Assembly: GCF_003605365.2 (NCBI RefSeq)
Contig: NZ_QYTU02000008.1
Location: 31,829-95,828, forward strand
Origin: Siminovitchia fortis
GTDB lineage: Bacteria; Bacillota; Bacilli; Bacillales; Bacillaceae_C
Direction of reading: 5' to 3'
DNA length: 64,000 bases
Position numbers and translations under genes: made by a program
Notes under the pieces: generated by a model
The model's database searches: none
Told to the model about the DNA's origin: nothing
The model's input: the letters and a program-made list of their open reading frames with translations, nothing else
Part shown: piece by piece, positions 45,740 through 56,350 of the stretch
How positions within the stretch are numbered: position 1 is the stretch's first letter
Layout of the letters: every line of letters starts with the position of its first letter

Positions 45740-47410
45740 TTGAAGAAGAAGCGATTTGCTTTATTGAGTTTTGCAACCGCATTCATGCTGCTGCTCGGAG
45801 GCTGTTTCAGCGGAGAAACCGAGTCGAAGCCGGATTCTTCTGATGGAGAAAAATCCGGTGAAGAACAGTCCGATGGCAAAAAGGTATTAAACCTGAACAA
45901 CAAAGAAGAGCCGGGATCACTGCATCCGGGGACAGCCCAGGGAACCCACGATTCATGGGTCTTGGAGCATGTTTTTGAAGGATTGACAAAGAAAACTCCT
46001 GAAGGGGAAATTGTTCCCGGAATGGCAGAAGATTGGGAGGTCAGTGATGACGGCATCACCTGGACATTCAATCTGAAAGATGACGTGGTATGGTCCAACG
46101 GCGATCCGGTAACTGCCCATGACTTTGAATATGCGTGGAAATATGTACTCAATCCTGAAACCGCTTCCGAATACGCTTACCAGATGTATTATCTTGCGGG
46201 AGGGGAAGAGTACAACAGCTCCGAAAACAAGGATGAATATGCTGAGTTGGAAGAAAAAGTCGGAGTAAAAGCTTTAGACGACCATACGCTTGAAGTCAAG
46301 CTTGCTGAGCCGACGCCTTATTTCCTTGATTTGACATCTTTTTATACGTATTATCCTGTGAACAAAAAGGTTCAGGAAGAAAACCCCGACTGGGCACTGG
46401 AAGCAGACAGCTACGTATCTAACGGTGCATTTAAGCTGGCTGAATGGAAACATAAAGAAAGTTTGAAATTGGAGAAAAGCGAAAACTATTATGACAAGGA
46501 CAAAATTAACTTGGATGAAGTCAATTTTGTCATGATTGCCAATGAAGATACTGCCTGGCAAATGTATCAGGCGGATGAACTTGATTTAGTCTACCCATTG
46601 CCGCAGGATGTCACGGGTGAACTGAACAGTAAAGATGATCCAGAGTTTGAAATAGCTCCGGATTTGTCTGTTTACTATTATAATTTAAACAACGAGGTAA
46701 AACCGTTCAATAATGCAAAGGTCAGAAAAGCCCTCTCGATGGCGATTGACCGGAAGGCGCTTGTTGAACATGTAGCGCAGGGGGGCCAGAAGCCGGCATA
46801 TGGTATAGTCCCGCCGGGAATCCCTGATGTTGAAGGAGATTTCCAGGAAAACTCCGGAGAACTATTTAAAGAAGATGTGGAAGAAGCCAAAAAGCTTTTA
46901 AAAGAAGGGCTCGCTGAAGAAGGCTTGGATAAAATGCCGAAATTTACATTTACTTATAACACGGATGAGGGACATAAGAAAATAGGCGAGGCTGTACAAG
47001 AAATGTGGCGTAAAAACCTGGGTATTGATGTGACATTGGAAAATGTCGAATTCCAGGTCAAGCTTGACCGCGAAAAAGCAGGAGATTATGAAATTTCCCG
47101 TGCCGGCTGGGTTGGAGACTATGTCGACCCGATGACATTCGTAGATCTATGGGTATCCGGAGGCTCTTTCAACGATGCCAACTGGAGCAACGAAGAATAT
47201 GACAAGAATGTCAAGCTTGCCAAAACATCCATGGATCCAAAAGAACGCATGGAAGCCATGCACAAAGCCGAGGAAATTTTAATGGATGAGATGCCAATCA
47301 TCCCGCTTTATTTCTACACAAAGCCTTTTACTGTCAAACCGCATGTAAAAGGTGTCTTTACACCGATCAACCGATACCCGCAGTTCATTTATGCTGATAT
47401 TGAAAAATAA
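45740..47410 (+). CDS. oppA: Oligopeptide ABC transporter substrate-binding lipoprotein
   Basis: This ~556-residue solute-binding protein has a signal peptide and lipobox LLGGC (Cys22), then an acidic linker. The family-5 core follows: LNNKEEPGSLHPGTAQG, VFEGLTKKTPEGEIVPGMAEDWEVSDDG, PVTAHDFEYAWK, SNGAFKLAEWKHKESL, VRKALSMAIDRKALVEH. TTG at 45740 is chosen because AAGGGGGAA lies just upstream and the product then begins with a normal signal peptide. A hairpin follows before oppB. Confidence 0.93.
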   Translation: MKKKRFALLSFATAFMLLLGGCFSGETESKPDSSDGEKSGEEQSDGKKVLNLNNKEEPGSLHPGTAQGTHDSWVLEHVFEGLTKKTPEGEIVPGMAEDWEVSDDGITWTFNLKDDVVWSNGDPVTAHDFEYAWKYVLNPETASEYAYQMYYLAGGEEYNSSENKDEYAELEEKVGVKALDDHTLEVKLAEPTPYFLDLTSFYTYYPVNKKVQEENPDWALEADSYVSNGAFKLAEWKHKESLKLEKSENYYDKDKINLDEVNFVMIANEDTAWQMYQADELDLVYPLPQDVTGELNSKDDPEFEIAPDLSVYYYNLNNEVKPFNNAKVRKALSMAIDRKALVEHVAQGGQKPAYGIVPPGIPDVEGDFQENSGELFKEDVEEAKKLLKEGLAEEGLDKMPKFTFTYNTDEGHKKIGEAVQEMWRKNLGIDVTLENVEFQVKLDREKAGDYEISRAGWVGDYVDPMTFVDLWVSGGSFNDANWSNEEYDKNVKLAKTSMDPKERMEAMHKAEEILMDEMPIIPLYFYTKPFTVKPHVKGVFTPINRYPQFIYADIEK

Positions 47411-47428
47411 CCATGCATTCCAAAATCG

Positions 47429-47459
47429 AGGTATGCCATTTTTGGCATACCTGGTTTTG
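47429..47459 (+). terminator. Intercistronic hairpin between oppA and oppB
   Basis: AGGTATGCCA and TGGCATACCT form a perfect 10-bp stem followed by GGTTTTG. The weak T-tract suggests partial termination, giving more binding protein than permease, or stabilising the oppA mRNA end. Confidence 0.65.
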
Positions 47460-47522
47460 CTGCATTATGGGGTTAGCGGTCTAGTCAACCAAGAAAAAAG
47501 CACTATGAAAGAGGTGTAAAAG

Positions 47523-48452
47523 ATGTGGAAATACACGTTGAATCGATTATTCTGGGCAATTATTACTGTGTGGGTCATCATCACCCTCACCTTTATCATT
47601 ATGAAAATTATTCCGGGGAATCCATTTGCAAGAGAAGGTGCCATGCCCCCGGCTGTATATAACAACCTGCAGCGCCATTATAATTTGGACAAGCCAGAAA
47701 TTGTCCAATATGGCCATTATTTAAAATCTGTTCTCCAATTCGATTTCGGGCCATCCATGAAAACAAAATCCATATCAGTCAATGATTATATTAAAAAAGG
47801 GTTTCCCGTTTCTCTTCACCTGGGTCTCCAGGCACTATTGATAGCGGTTGCTTTCGGTTTGATCCTGGGAGTCATCGCGGCATTGTACAGAAATCGATGG
47901 CCTGACTATAGTTCGATGGTACTTGCCATTATAGGCCTGTCGGTCCCGAATTTTGTCTTTGCAACCTTCTTGATCTACTATGTTGCAGTCCAGTGGGAAT
48001 TGCTGCCGGTTGCCACATGGAAGTCGTGGGCGCATACAATTCTGCCTTCCATCGCACTTGCCATGATGCCGATGGCCTTTATCGCCAGGCTTATGAGATC
48101 CAGCATGCTGGAAGTGATGAGCCAGGATTATATTTTAACTGCCAAGGCAAAAGGGTTGGCCAGAAGTGTCATCATTTTAAAGCATGCGATCCGGAATGCC
48201 ATTCTGCCTGTTGTGACGGTTCTCGGAATCCTGACTGCCAATCTGGTGACCGGAAGTTTTATCGTTGAGTTTATTTTCGGTATACCAGGCATGGGGGAAA
48301 TGTTTGTAAAAAGTATCTTCAACCGTGATTACCCGGTCATCTTAGGGTCTACGATCTTCTACAGCATCATTCTTATTGGATTGATCTTTATTGTAGATAT
48401 CGCCTATACATGGATTGATCCGAGAATCAAGATTACAAGGGAGAGCAGCTGA
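47523..48452 (+). CDS. oppB: Oligopeptide ABC transporter permease OppB
   Basis: This 309-residue inner-membrane permease has the N-terminal helix LFWAIITVWVIITLTFIIMKIIPGNP and the EAA loop ILTAKAKGLARSVIILKHAIRNAI. The conserved FIVEFIFGIPGMGEMFVKSIFNRDYPV signature is that of dipeptide/oligopeptide permeases. It forms the membrane channel with OppC. ATG follows AAAGAGGTGTAAAAG and its stop overlaps the oppC start. Confidence 0.94.
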   Translation: MWKYTLNRLFWAIITVWVIITLTFIIMKIIPGNPFAREGAMPPAVYNNLQRHYNLDKPEIVQYGHYLKSVLQFDFGPSMKTKSISVNDYIKKGFPVSLHLGLQALLIAVAFGLILGVIAALYRNRWPDYSSMVLAIIGLSVPNFVFATFLIYYVAVQWELLPVATWKSWAHTILPSIALAMMPMAFIARLMRSSMLEVMSQDYILTAKAKGLARSVIILKHAIRNAILPVVTVLGILTANLVTGSFIVEFIFGIPGMGEMFVKSIFNRDYPVILGSTIFYSIILIGLIFIVDIAYTWIDPRIKITRESS

Positions 48453-49384
48453 TGAGCAAGCAGGAACTGAAATTGACGGAAGAGATGTTTTTGCCCGCGG
48501 AAGACAATTATAAAGAAGCCGAGAAAATTGCCAGGCCTTCTGTTTCCTACTGGTCAGATGTATGGCGGAGACTGGTTGAAAACAAGCTTGCGATGCTCGG
48601 ATTGATTGTCATTATTTTATTGACCATCATGGCGATTATCGGCCCGCATTTGAACGAATACACGTATTACGAACAAGACTTTACAAAAAAGAATGTGAAG
48701 CCGAATGCTGAACATTGGTTCGGAACGGACACAGCAGGCAGAGACCTGTTCACCCGCAGCTGGTACGGCGCAAGAATTTCTCTGTTTATCGGAGTGATGG
48801 CTGCGCTGATCGACTTTTTGATTGGTGTTACGTACGGCGGTATTTCAGCCATTAAAGGCGGGCGCGTGGACAACGCTATGATGAGGATTGCCGAAATTCT
48901 TTATGCCATTCCTTATTTGCTTGTTGTTATTTTAGTCATGATTGTCATGGAAAAAGGAATTTGGCCGATCATTATCGCTTTGTCGATCACTGGCTGGATT
49001 CAAATGGCCAGACTGGTAAGAGGCCAGGTTTTACAATTGAAAGAGCAGGAATTCGTTCAGGCTTCCAACGCAATGGGTGCGAAAATGGGCTGGATTTTGC
49101 GAAAGCATATGATACCGAATACGCTTGGTCCCATCCTAGTGAATATTACCCTTACCGTTCCGACGGCAATTTTTGCAGAGGCGACCCTAAGCTTCCTTGG
49201 GTTGGGCGTCCAGGCACCGCAGGCGAGCTGGGGAACACTCGTCAGCGATTCGCTTGGGAGCATTCACGTTGGGAATTTTTACCAGCTTTTCATACCTGCG
49301 ATATTAATCTCTTTAACAATGCTAGCCTTTAACGTATTTGGCGACGGACTCAGGGATGCGCTCGATCCCAAATTGCGGGATTAA
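48452..49384 (+). CDS. oppC: Oligopeptide ABC transporter permease OppC
   Basis: This 310-residue permease has an N-terminal cytoplasmic tail, helix LAMLGLIVIILLTIMAIIGP, the AEHWFGTDTAGRDLFTRSWYG motif, the EAA loop (FVQASNAMGAKMGWILRKHMIPN) and the LSFLGLGVQAPQASWGTLV signature. It is the partner of OppB; ATG overlaps the oppB stop (TGATG). Confidence 0.94.
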   Translation: MSKQELKLTEEMFLPAEDNYKEAEKIARPSVSYWSDVWRRLVENKLAMLGLIVIILLTIMAIIGPHLNEYTYYEQDFTKKNVKPNAEHWFGTDTAGRDLFTRSWYGARISLFIGVMAALIDFLIGVTYGGISAIKGGRVDNAMMRIAEILYAIPYLLVVILVMIVMEKGIWPIIIALSITGWIQMARLVRGQVLQLKEQEFVQASNAMGAKMGWILRKHMIPNTLGPILVNITLTVPTAIFAEATLSFLGLGVQAPQASWGTLVSDSLGSIHVGNFYQLFIPAILISLTMLAFNVFGDGLRDALDPKLRD

Positions 49385-49401
49385 GAAAGGTGGGGATCGA
49401 T

Positions 49402-50397
49402 ATGAAGAACGTACTGGAAGTAAAAGACTTGCATGTATCCTTTCACACACACGCCGGGGAAGTAAAAGCTGTCCGCGGTGTCAATTTCAATGTGGGACAG
49501 GGTGAGACGGTAGCCATTGTTGGAGAATCAGGCTGTGGAAAAAGTGTGACAGCCAAATCGATTATGAAGCTGCTGCCTTCGCCTCCGGTACAATATAAGC
49601 AGGGATCGATTGAATTTCAAGGGAAAAACTTGTTTGAAGTCTCCGAAAAAGAAATGCAGCGCATCCGCGGAAATCAAATCAGCATGATTTTCCAGGATCC
49701 GATGACATCTTTGAATCCGACAAGCAAGGTCGGAAGCCAAATTATGGAAGCAATTTTAAAGCATAATGACATCAACAAAAAAGCGGCTATTGAAAAAGCG
49801 ATTGATATGCTGAAACTTGTTGGGATTCCGCAGCCGGACAAGCGGGTCAATCAATACCCCCATGAATTTTCCGGGGGAATGCGCCAAAGGGCCATGATTG
49901 CGATGGCGCTTGCATGCAACCCACGCCTGCTGATCGCGGACGAGCCGACAACAGCGCTTGATGTAACCATCCAGGCGCAAATACTGGAATTAATGAAGAA
50001 AATCCAGAAGGAGACCGGAACATCCATTATTTTAATCACACATGACCTGGGGGTCGTAGCGGAAGTGGCTGACCGGGTGGTCGTCATGTACGCCGGCCAG
50101 GTGGTTGAAACCGGAACGGTGAAGGAGCTGTTTGCCAATCCTCAGCATCCGTACACGATGGGATTATTGAATTCGATCCCGCGTCTGGATATGGATAAAA
50201 CACAGCCGCTGTCGCCGATTATCGGGACACCGCCCGATTTGATCGAGCCTCCTGAAGGCTGCCCGTTTTATGCCAGATGCCAATATGCCATGCGTGTTTG
50301 TAAAGGCAATGATCCGGAGCTCGAGGAAGTGAGGACAAACCAATTTGCCGCTTGCTGGCTTCATCATCCTATGGCCCAAAAGAGAGCAAGTGTGTGA
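49402..50397 (+). CDS. oppD: Oligopeptide ABC transporter ATPase OppD
   Basis: This ~331-residue ATPase has Walker [16 protein letters not shown], signature [12 protein letters not shown], Walker [14 protein letters not shown], switch [11 protein letters not shown] and the C-terminal Opp/Dpp motif with clustered cysteines ([15 protein letters not shown]) that can bind an iron-sulfur cluster in some relatives. ATG at 49402 follows GAAAGGTGGGGAT. Confidence 0.94.
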   Translation: MKNVLEVKDLHVSFHTHAGEVKAVRGVNFNVGQGETVAIVGESGCGKSVTAKSIMKLLPSPPVQYKQGSIEFQGKNLFEVSEKEMQRIRGNQISMIFQDPMTSLNPTSKVGSQIMEAILKHNDINKKAAIEKAIDMLKLVGIPQPDKRVNQYPHEFSGGMRQRAMIAMALACNPRLLIADEPTTALDVTIQAQILELMKKIQKETGTSIILITHDLGVVAEVADRVVVMYAGQVVETGTVKELFANPQHPYTMGLLNSIPRLDMDKTQPLSPIIGTPPDLIEPPEGCPFYARCQYAMRVCKGNDPELEEVRTNQFAACWLHHPMAQKRASV

Positions 50398-50411
50398 CAA
50401 GGAGGAAGCAG

Positions 50412-51404
50412 ATGGCGCCGCAACTGAAAGAAAGACAATCTTTTGAACAGGAAAGCTCTTCTTCACCATTGATTCAGGTGAAGGATTTGAAAAAATATTT
50501 TACGGTAGGTAATAAAAAATTGAAAGCGGTCGACGGACTGAACCTGGATATTTACCCGGGGGAAACCGTAGGACTTGTCGGCGAAAGCGGCTGCGGCAAA
50601 TCCACAGCCGGGAGAACAATCATCAGATTGTACGAACCGACGTCCGGTGAAGTTTTATATAACGGAAAAAATATATATGGAAATAATGAACGGGAAATGT
50701 CCAAACTGCGAAGGGAAATCCAGATGGTGTTTCAAGATCCATATGCATCATTGAATCCGCGGATGACAGTAGAGGAAATCATCGGAGAGCCGTTTGCGAT
50801 TCACCATGCATTGGGCGGGAAAAAGAAAAAGGAGCGCATCAAAGAACTTCTTCGGCTTGTCGGACTGAATACCGATCATATAAGCCGCTTCCCGCACGAA
50901 TTCAGCGGCGGGCAGCGCCAGCGGATCGGGATTGCCCGGGCACTTGCCCTGGACCCGAAGTTCATTGTATGTGACGAGCCGATTTCTGCATTGGACGTTT
51001 CAATCCAGGCACAGGTCGTGAACCTGCTGAAGGAATTGCAGCGGAAAATGGGCTTGACTTACTTGTTTATCGCACATGACTTGTCCATGGTCAAATATAT
51101 ATCTGATCGGATCCTTGTCATGTATCTTGGTAAAATGGTCGAGCTGGCGGACAGCGAAGAACTGTATGAAGATCCGTTGCATCCGTATACCAAGGCATTG
51201 TTGTCATCAGTCCCGATACCTGATCCGGAATTGAGGCGCGAGCGGATCATCCTCAAAGGGGATGTGCCAAGCCCGATCGATCCGCCAAGCGGCTGCGTAT
51301 TCCGGACACGCTGCCCGGCAGCCATGGATGTGTGTGCCAAGGCAGTGCCCGAGTGGCAGGAAGTGAAGCCGGGCCACTTTACAGCGTGTCATTTATATCA
51401 ATAA
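50412..51404 (+). CDS. oppF: Oligopeptide ABC transporter ATPase OppF
   Basis: This ~330-residue second ATPase has Walker [17 protein letters not shown], signature [17 protein letters not shown], Walker [14 protein letters not shown], switch [12 protein letters not shown] and the C-terminal [15 protein letters not shown] motif. ATG at 50412 follows ACAAGGAGGAAGCAG; a longer in-frame ATG lies inside oppD. It ends the opp operon. Confidence 0.94.
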   Translation: MAPQLKERQSFEQESSSSPLIQVKDLKKYFTVGNKKLKAVDGLNLDIYPGETVGLVGESGCGKSTAGRTIIRLYEPTSGEVLYNGKNIYGNNEREMSKLRREIQMVFQDPYASLNPRMTVEEIIGEPFAIHHALGGKKKKERIKELLRLVGLNTDHISRFPHEFSGGQRQRIGIARALALDPKFIVCDEPISALDVSIQAQVVNLLKELQRKMGLTYLFIAHDLSMVKYISDRILVMYLGKMVELADSEELYEDPLHPYTKALLSSVPIPDPELRRERIILKGDVPSPIDPPSGCVFRTRCPAAMDVCAKAVPEWQEVKPGHFTACHLYQ

Positions 51405-51413
51405 TGCAGGGTG

Positions 51414-51448
51414 GGTTGCCCAACAGCCGGATGGCCTGTCGGGCAACC
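51414..51448. terminator. Hairpin downstream of oppF
   Basis: GGTTGCCC pairs with GGGCAACC, with a weaker inner stem. There is no T-tract, so termination is uncertain. A 13-bp direct repeat (TACCCGCGGATAA / TACCCGTGGATAA) follows before the his operon. Confidence 0.4.
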
Positions 51449-51654
51449 GTACCCGCGGATAATAAAAAATACCCGTGGATAACCTCTCCTCCTCTTTTTG
51501 CGAAGACCCTCCCCATTTTTACTATTTCAGACAAGTTTATTTTAAAATGATAATTGACGAGCAATTATTTTTTATGGTAAAGTAATACCAATTTACAGAA
51601 ATCCTTTAGTTCGCTAGAGAATTAAAGAATCATAGATTCGGGAAGTGACTTATT

Positions 51655-52779
51655 ATGTTTTTGCCAGCAGGAAGCAGGGATGAGATGGGGCGAGCCGTCA
51701 GCAATCGCTTTTCTGTCATGGAAAAGTTCAGGGAAGTGGCTGTGTTGCGCGGCTATGAGCAAATTTCTACACCCGTGGTTGAATATGCATCGACTTTTAC
51801 AAATGAATATGTGGGTATGAACCTTCAAAATATGCTGAAATGGTTCAATTCGGAAGGAGAAATTGAAGTTCTCCGCCCGGATTGGACAACATCCATTGCA
51901 CGCGCCCTTTCTTCACAGGAGCACAAGCCGCAGAAATGGGCTTATCAGGGGTCCGTCTTTAAGACTGACAGGCCGGGCATGGAAGACCATCAGGCCGGGA
52001 TTGAAATCCTTCATATGCCATCGTTGGTGGGCGAGATCGAAAGTCTTCTGATGGCCGGCTCTTTTTTAAAAAGCCTTGGCATTACAGATTATGTAATCGA
52101 ACTTGGCCATACTGAATTGTATGAAAGCCTTGTTCAGGAGCTTGATTTGAAAAACGATGATGCGGAACGGCTCCGCCAGGCCATGCATGATAAAAGACAG
52201 GATGAGGTATTCGAAATCGCGCTTCACCATGGTAACAAGGAAACGGCGAAGGAGCTGGCAGCCCTCGTTGATGCATACGGCGGCATAGAAGTGCTCGCTG
52301 ATTATCAAGAACGGTGGAAGGACAGGAAAGACCTGCTCGACATGCTTGCCCAAATGAAAAAGACTGCCAAGATTTTAAGCGAATCGGGCAGCGGCGAAAT
52401 TCTTGTGGATTTGGGCAGGGTAAAGAACCTTCCTTACTATTCAGGAATGTTATACAGAGGCTTTTTGAAAAAGACAGGTGCTGTCTGCTTCTCCGGAGGA
52501 CGTTACGACAAACTGTATGACCGGTATGGAGGCAATGTATCCGCAGCAGGCCTTGCGTTCGATGTGAATGTTCTTGCTGAACTTTACCAGGAAGAATCCC
52601 CTTTGGAAAAAATCTGCATCATTGCAAATCTTGATTCGCTTGTTTACGCGGAAAAACTAAGGCATTCATATGAAGGCTGCATTGTCGATGTCCGGACGGA
52701 AGCGGCTGATCCGGACAATTATGATAAAATAGTTGAAATAAAACTTATTGACGGAAAATATGAGGTGTTGGAAAAGTGA
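51655..52779 (+). CDS. hisZ: ATP phosphoribosyltransferase regulatory subunit HisZ
   Basis: This 374-residue protein resembles the histidyl-tRNA synthetase catalytic core but lacks the anticodon domain, as HisZ does. Motifs are RFSVMEKFREVAVLRGYEQISTP, RPDWTTSIARAL, YSGMLYRGFLKKTG and SGGRYDKLYDRYG. It is required with the short HisG for the first step of histidine synthesis and mediates feedback inhibition. ATG follows GGGAAGTGAC. It is the first gene of the his operon and overlaps hisG (GTGA). Confidence 0.93.
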   Translation: MFLPAGSRDEMGRAVSNRFSVMEKFREVAVLRGYEQISTPVVEYASTFTNEYVGMNLQNMLKWFNSEGEIEVLRPDWTTSIARALSSQEHKPQKWAYQGSVFKTDRPGMEDHQAGIEILHMPSLVGEIESLLMAGSFLKSLGITDYVIELGHTELYESLVQELDLKNDDAERLRQAMHDKRQDEVFEIALHHGNKETAKELAALVDAYGGIEVLADYQERWKDRKDLLDMLAQMKKTAKILSESGSGEILVDLGRVKNLPYYSGMLYRGFLKKTGAVCFSGGRYDKLYDRYGGNVSAAGLAFDVNVLAELYQEESPLEKICIIANLDSLVYAEKLRHSYEGCIVDVRTEAADPDNYDKIVEIKLIDGKYEVLEK

Positions 52780-53396
52780 AACCGACGATCGCTCTGACAA
52801 AAGGGAGATTGGAAAAGCAATTTCTCGCATTCTTACAATCTAAAGGCTATGATATCGCGCCTTTGACCGATAAAGGAAGAAAACTTCAAATTGAGACGGA
52901 CGATTTTTTTGCTGTATTTGCGAAGGGAGTGGATGTGGCGACATACGTTGAACATGGAATTGCCGACCTCGGTATTGTCGGGGAAGATATTCTCCTTGAA
53001 TTCGAGCCGGATGTCTATGATCTGTTGCCGCTTCCATTCGGAAAATGCCGTCTCGCCATAGCAGGGGAACCGGAAGGGCCCCGCTCATTCGGCAAGCAGC
53101 GGATTGCAACGAAGTTCCCGAACATCACAACGAAATATTTCAGGGAGCGCGGCAAATCCGTTGACATTGTAAAACTGGAAGGTTCCGTTGAATTGGCTCC
53201 GCTTTTGGGCCTGGCGGATAATATCGTGGATATCGTCGAAACGGGCAATACATTAAAAGAAAACGGGCTCGTAGTCAAAGAGGAAATGATGTCCATTTCC
53301 GCACGCTGCATCGCAAACCGTAATTCTTTGAAACTGAAAAAATCTGTATTGGCACCGCTTATCGACTCATTCCGAATCGAGGAGGCTGCCATATGA
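52776..53396 (+). CDS. hisG: ATP phosphoribosyltransferase, short form
   Basis: This 206-residue short-form HisG joins ATP and PRPP. Motifs are IALTKGRLEKQFLAFL, GIADLGIVGEDIL, RIATKFPNITTKYF and IVDIVETGNTLKENGL. The absence of the C-terminal regulatory domain fits its dependence on HisZ. GTG start overlaps hisZ; the stop overlaps hisD. Confidence 0.95.
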   Translation: MKPTIALTKGRLEKQFLAFLQSKGYDIAPLTDKGRKLQIETDDFFAVFAKGVDVATYVEHGIADLGIVGEDILLEFEPDVYDLLPLPFGKCRLAIAGEPEGPRSFGKQRIATKFPNITTKYFRERGKSVDIVKLEGSVELAPLLGLADNIVDIVETGNTLKENGLVVKEEMMSISARCIANRNSLKLKKSVLAPLIDSFRIEEAAI

Positions 53397-54676
53397 TTCC
53401 GACATATACTGTCAACCAGTTCAGAGATTCATTCATTTCTGCAAAAACGAAAAAGCAGCCTTTTGACGATGAAGTTTTAGAAACGGTAAAAAAAATCCTT
53501 GAAGACATCCGCACCCGCGGGGACAAAGCGTTGCAAGAGTACACGGAAAAATTTGACGGGTACAGCGGCGATAATTGGGAAGTGACGAAAGAAGAGAGAA
53601 AAGCGGCCTGGAAGGAAGTATCTTCTGAAGTGATCGAGTCGCTTGAAAGGGCAGCAGCAAATATCAATAGCTTTCATTCCAAGCAGCTTCAGCAGTCGCG
53701 AATGATGGAAATGACGGACGATATTATCTCCGGCCAGCTTTTCCGGCCGATTGAACGCGCCGGAATTTACGTTCCAGGCGGAAAGGCTTGCTATCCATCC
53801 ACCGTATTGATGAATGCCATCCCGGCGAGCCTTGCAGGCGTACAGGAAATCGTCATGGTGACACCTGTCAGGGGCGGAGACAGCATTCCTGCAGTTTTAT
53901 CAGTCGCCGCGGATATAGCCGGAGTGGATACGATTTATAAAATTGGCGGGAGCCAGGCGATTGTAGCGCTTGCGTATGGAACGGGTAAAATCCCTTCTGT
54001 CGATAAAATTGTCGGCCCGGGGAATGCCTATGTGGCAGCTGCAAAATCCCTTGTATTCGGCGATGTGGGCATTGACATGATCGCGGGTCCATCCGAAGTC
54101 GCCATCATTGCGGACGAAACGGCCACCCCGTCGTTCGTTGCGGCCGATTTGATTGCTCAGGCTGAACACGACGAAAAAGCGCGCTCCTTTCTTTTTACGA
54201 CTTCAAAAAAACTCATTGACGAAACGTTAGTTGAATTAAAGAAGCAATGTGGGGAACTTCCGAGAAAAGATATTGCGGAGGCTTCCCTCACAAATGAAGG
54301 TGCCATTGTTTTAGTGGATTCTGTAGAGGAAGCTTTTGAATTAGTGAATGCTCTTGCCCCGGAGCATCTGGAAATCCAGGTTGAAAATGCTCTGCAGCAT
54401 TTGAGCAAAGTGAAAAATGCCGGTTCGGTATTCATCGGGCATTACACACCTGAAGCGGTCGGCGATTATTTTGCCGGACCGAACCATGTTTTGCCGACAG
54501 TGGGAACGGCCCGTTTTTCATCGGGTCTGTCTGTAGATGATTTCGTCAAAAAGACAACGTACGTTTATTATTCTGAAAAAGCATTGCGCAAAGCGGCCCC
54601 TTATGTGGAAACGTTGGCAGCGAAGGAAGAATTGGACGGCCATGCGCGTGCAGTGAAAGTGAGGCTGGAACCGTGA
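53393..54676 (+). CDS. hisD: Histidinol dehydrogenase
   Basis: This 427-residue zinc enzyme oxidises histidinol to histidine in two steps. Motifs are GIYVPGGKACYPSTVLMNAIPA, KIVGPGNAYVAAAKSLVFGDVGIDMIAGPSE (split by the NAD region), DLIAQAEHDEKA and FAGPNHVLPTVGTARF. It overlaps hisG and hisC by 4 bp on each side. Confidence 0.95.
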   Translation: MIPTYTVNQFRDSFISAKTKKQPFDDEVLETVKKILEDIRTRGDKALQEYTEKFDGYSGDNWEVTKEERKAAWKEVSSEVIESLERAAANINSFHSKQLQQSRMMEMTDDIISGQLFRPIERAGIYVPGGKACYPSTVLMNAIPASLAGVQEIVMVTPVRGGDSIPAVLSVAADIAGVDTIYKIGGSQAIVALAYGTGKIPSVDKIVGPGNAYVAAAKSLVFGDVGIDMIAGPSEVAIIADETATPSFVAADLIAQAEHDEKARSFLFTTSKKLIDETLVELKKQCGELPRKDIAEASLTNEGAIVLVDSVEEAFELVNALAPEHLEIQVENALQHLSKVKNAGSVFIGHYTPEAVGDYFAGPNHVLPTVGTARFSSGLSVDDFVKKTTYVYYSEKALRKAAPYVETLAAKEELDGHARAVKVRLEP

Positions 54677-55746
54677 GAAAGACACTCGAAGGATTGATCC
54701 CGTATAAAGTGACGTCTGAACAGGCTGATGTGATCCGGCTTGACAACAATGAAGCATACACAAGCCTGCTATCCTATGTTGATTTTTCCGGGCTGGAACA
54801 AACGCTGTTGAACCGTTATCCGGCAGAAAGCACGGAAGCGTTGATCGAAGCATACAGCGGGTTTTCGGGTTTTCCTGCCGGAAATATATTGGCGGGAAAC
54901 GGCTCTGATGAATGCATCACACTCATCTCCCAATATGCCCTTGATCCGGGGGATCAGGTCATCGTATTGGAACCCGATTTTTCCATGTATGAAAAAAATG
55001 CCCGCGTCATGGGCGCAGCAGTGACAACGATCCAATTGAACGAAGATTTCTCATTGCCGCTGGATAAAACCAAGGCTGAAATAGAACGCCTGAAACCAAA
55101 GTTATTATTCTTATCGAATCCAAACAATCCTACAGGCAGATTATATGAAAATGGGGAAATCGAAGCGTTGATCGATTCCATGAAGCAGGCGGGCGGAATC
55201 CTTATTCTGGATGAAGCTTATATCGATTTCGCCGGTGAATCAGCTTTTTCCAAAAAAGTGCTTGATTATGATAATCTCATTATTTTAAGAACAGCTTCAA
55301 AAGCATTGGGCATGGCGGCGCTCCGTCTTGGCTTTATTGTTGCCAACGACCGGATTATTGAAGGAATCACAGCGATTAAACCGCCGTATAACGTCAATAC
55401 CGTTTCCGCACAAATCGGAACGCAGCTTTTGAAAAAGCCGGAGCTTTTGGACCAATTTTTAATTATGCAGCTTGCACAAATTGCCGAGCTCGAAGAAATT
55501 TTGAAAGAATTTGCCGGCAGGTTGCCGGGATCCGTATTATACCCGAGCAGCACCAACTTCTATTTAATGAAAATGGAAGGCGCCAAAGATTTGGCAGATT
55601 TTTTATATGAAAGAAAAATGAAAATCCGCCTTTTCCACAAAGGTTCTTTTGAAGCTGTCCGGATTTCTGCTGGGGCAAAGGAAGAACATGCGAAGCTGAA
55701 AGAGGCATTGATGAATTGGAGTGACAGTCATGCGCCAGGCGTCTAG
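54673..55746 (+). CDS. hisC: Histidinol-phosphate aminotransferase
   Basis: This 357-residue class I/II PLP transaminase converts imidazole-acetol phosphate to histidinol phosphate. It shows VIRLDNNEA near the N terminus, [37 protein letters not shown] and the PLP lysine in [15 protein letters not shown]. Unlike B. subtilis, where hisC is in the trp operon, it lies inside the his operon between hisD and hisB. GTG start overlaps hisD. Confidence 0.93.
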   Translation: MRKTLEGLIPYKVTSEQADVIRLDNNEAYTSLLSYVDFSGLEQTLLNRYPAESTEALIEAYSGFSGFPAGNILAGNGSDECITLISQYALDPGDQVIVLEPDFSMYEKNARVMGAAVTTIQLNEDFSLPLDKTKAEIERLKPKLLFLSNPNNPTGRLYENGEIEALIDSMKQAGGILILDEAYIDFAGESAFSKKVLDYDNLIILRTASKALGMAALRLGFIVANDRIIEGITAIKPPYNVNTVSAQIGTQLLKKPELLDQFLIMQLAQIAELEEILKEFAGRLPGSVLYPSSTNFYLMKMEGAKDLADFLYERKMKIRLFHKGSFEAVRISAGAKEEHAKLKEALMNWSDSHAPGV

Positions 55747-56317
55747 TAAAAGGGAGACAAGTGAAACAAGGATAGAGCTTGCTGTTAATCTAGATGACCC
55801 GACAGAGGTGAATATCCATACGGGGGTCGGATTTTTTGATCATATGCTGACTGCTTTTGCACGGCACGGCAGATTTGGACTGAAGGCGGCCGTGGAAGGC
55901 GATTTGCATATCGACAGCCATCATACAGTGGAGGATACGGGGATTGTCCTTGGAAAAGCGATCAGGGAAGCGCTTGGCGACAAGCAGGGGATCGTCCGAT
56001 TCGGCACTTCCTATGTCCCTATGGATGATGCACTAGGATTTGTTTCGCTTGATATAAGCGGACGCCCGTTCCTGTATTTTGAAGGTGATTTTAAAATGCA
56101 GTCATTGGGCAATTTCGATACGGAGCTTGTGAGGGAATTTTTCCAGGCGTTTGCCTTTAACGCCGGCATTACGCTGCACGCCCGGGTTTTATACGGGGAA
56201 AATACCCACCATAAAATCGAGGCACTTTTTAAAGCTCTTGGACGGGCTTTAAGAGAAGCGGTCAATATTGATCCTGAAATAAAAGGGGTTCTTTCAACGA
56301 AGGGTCTCTTGGAATAG
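55730..56317 (+). CDS. hisB: Imidazoleglycerol-phosphate dehydratase
   Basis: This 195-residue monofunctional dehydratase has the metal-binding histidine motifs [36 protein letters not shown] and the C-terminal [18 protein letters not shown] at 55730 is preferred over an upstream GTG at 55721 because TTGGAGTGA lies at the right distance. It overlaps the hisC end. Only 33 bp separate it from hisA, where hisH normally sits. Confidence 0.94.
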   Translation: MRQASSKRETSETRIELAVNLDDPTEVNIHTGVGFFDHMLTAFARHGRFGLKAAVEGDLHIDSHHTVEDTGIVLGKAIREALGDKQGIVRFGTSYVPMDDALGFVSLDISGRPFLYFEGDFKMQSLGNFDTELVREFFQAFAFNAGITLHARVLYGENTHHKIEALFKALGRALREAVNIDPEIKGVLSTKGLLE

Positions 56318-56350
56318 TAAATATAAGCAAAACGATTGCAGGAGGAACCA

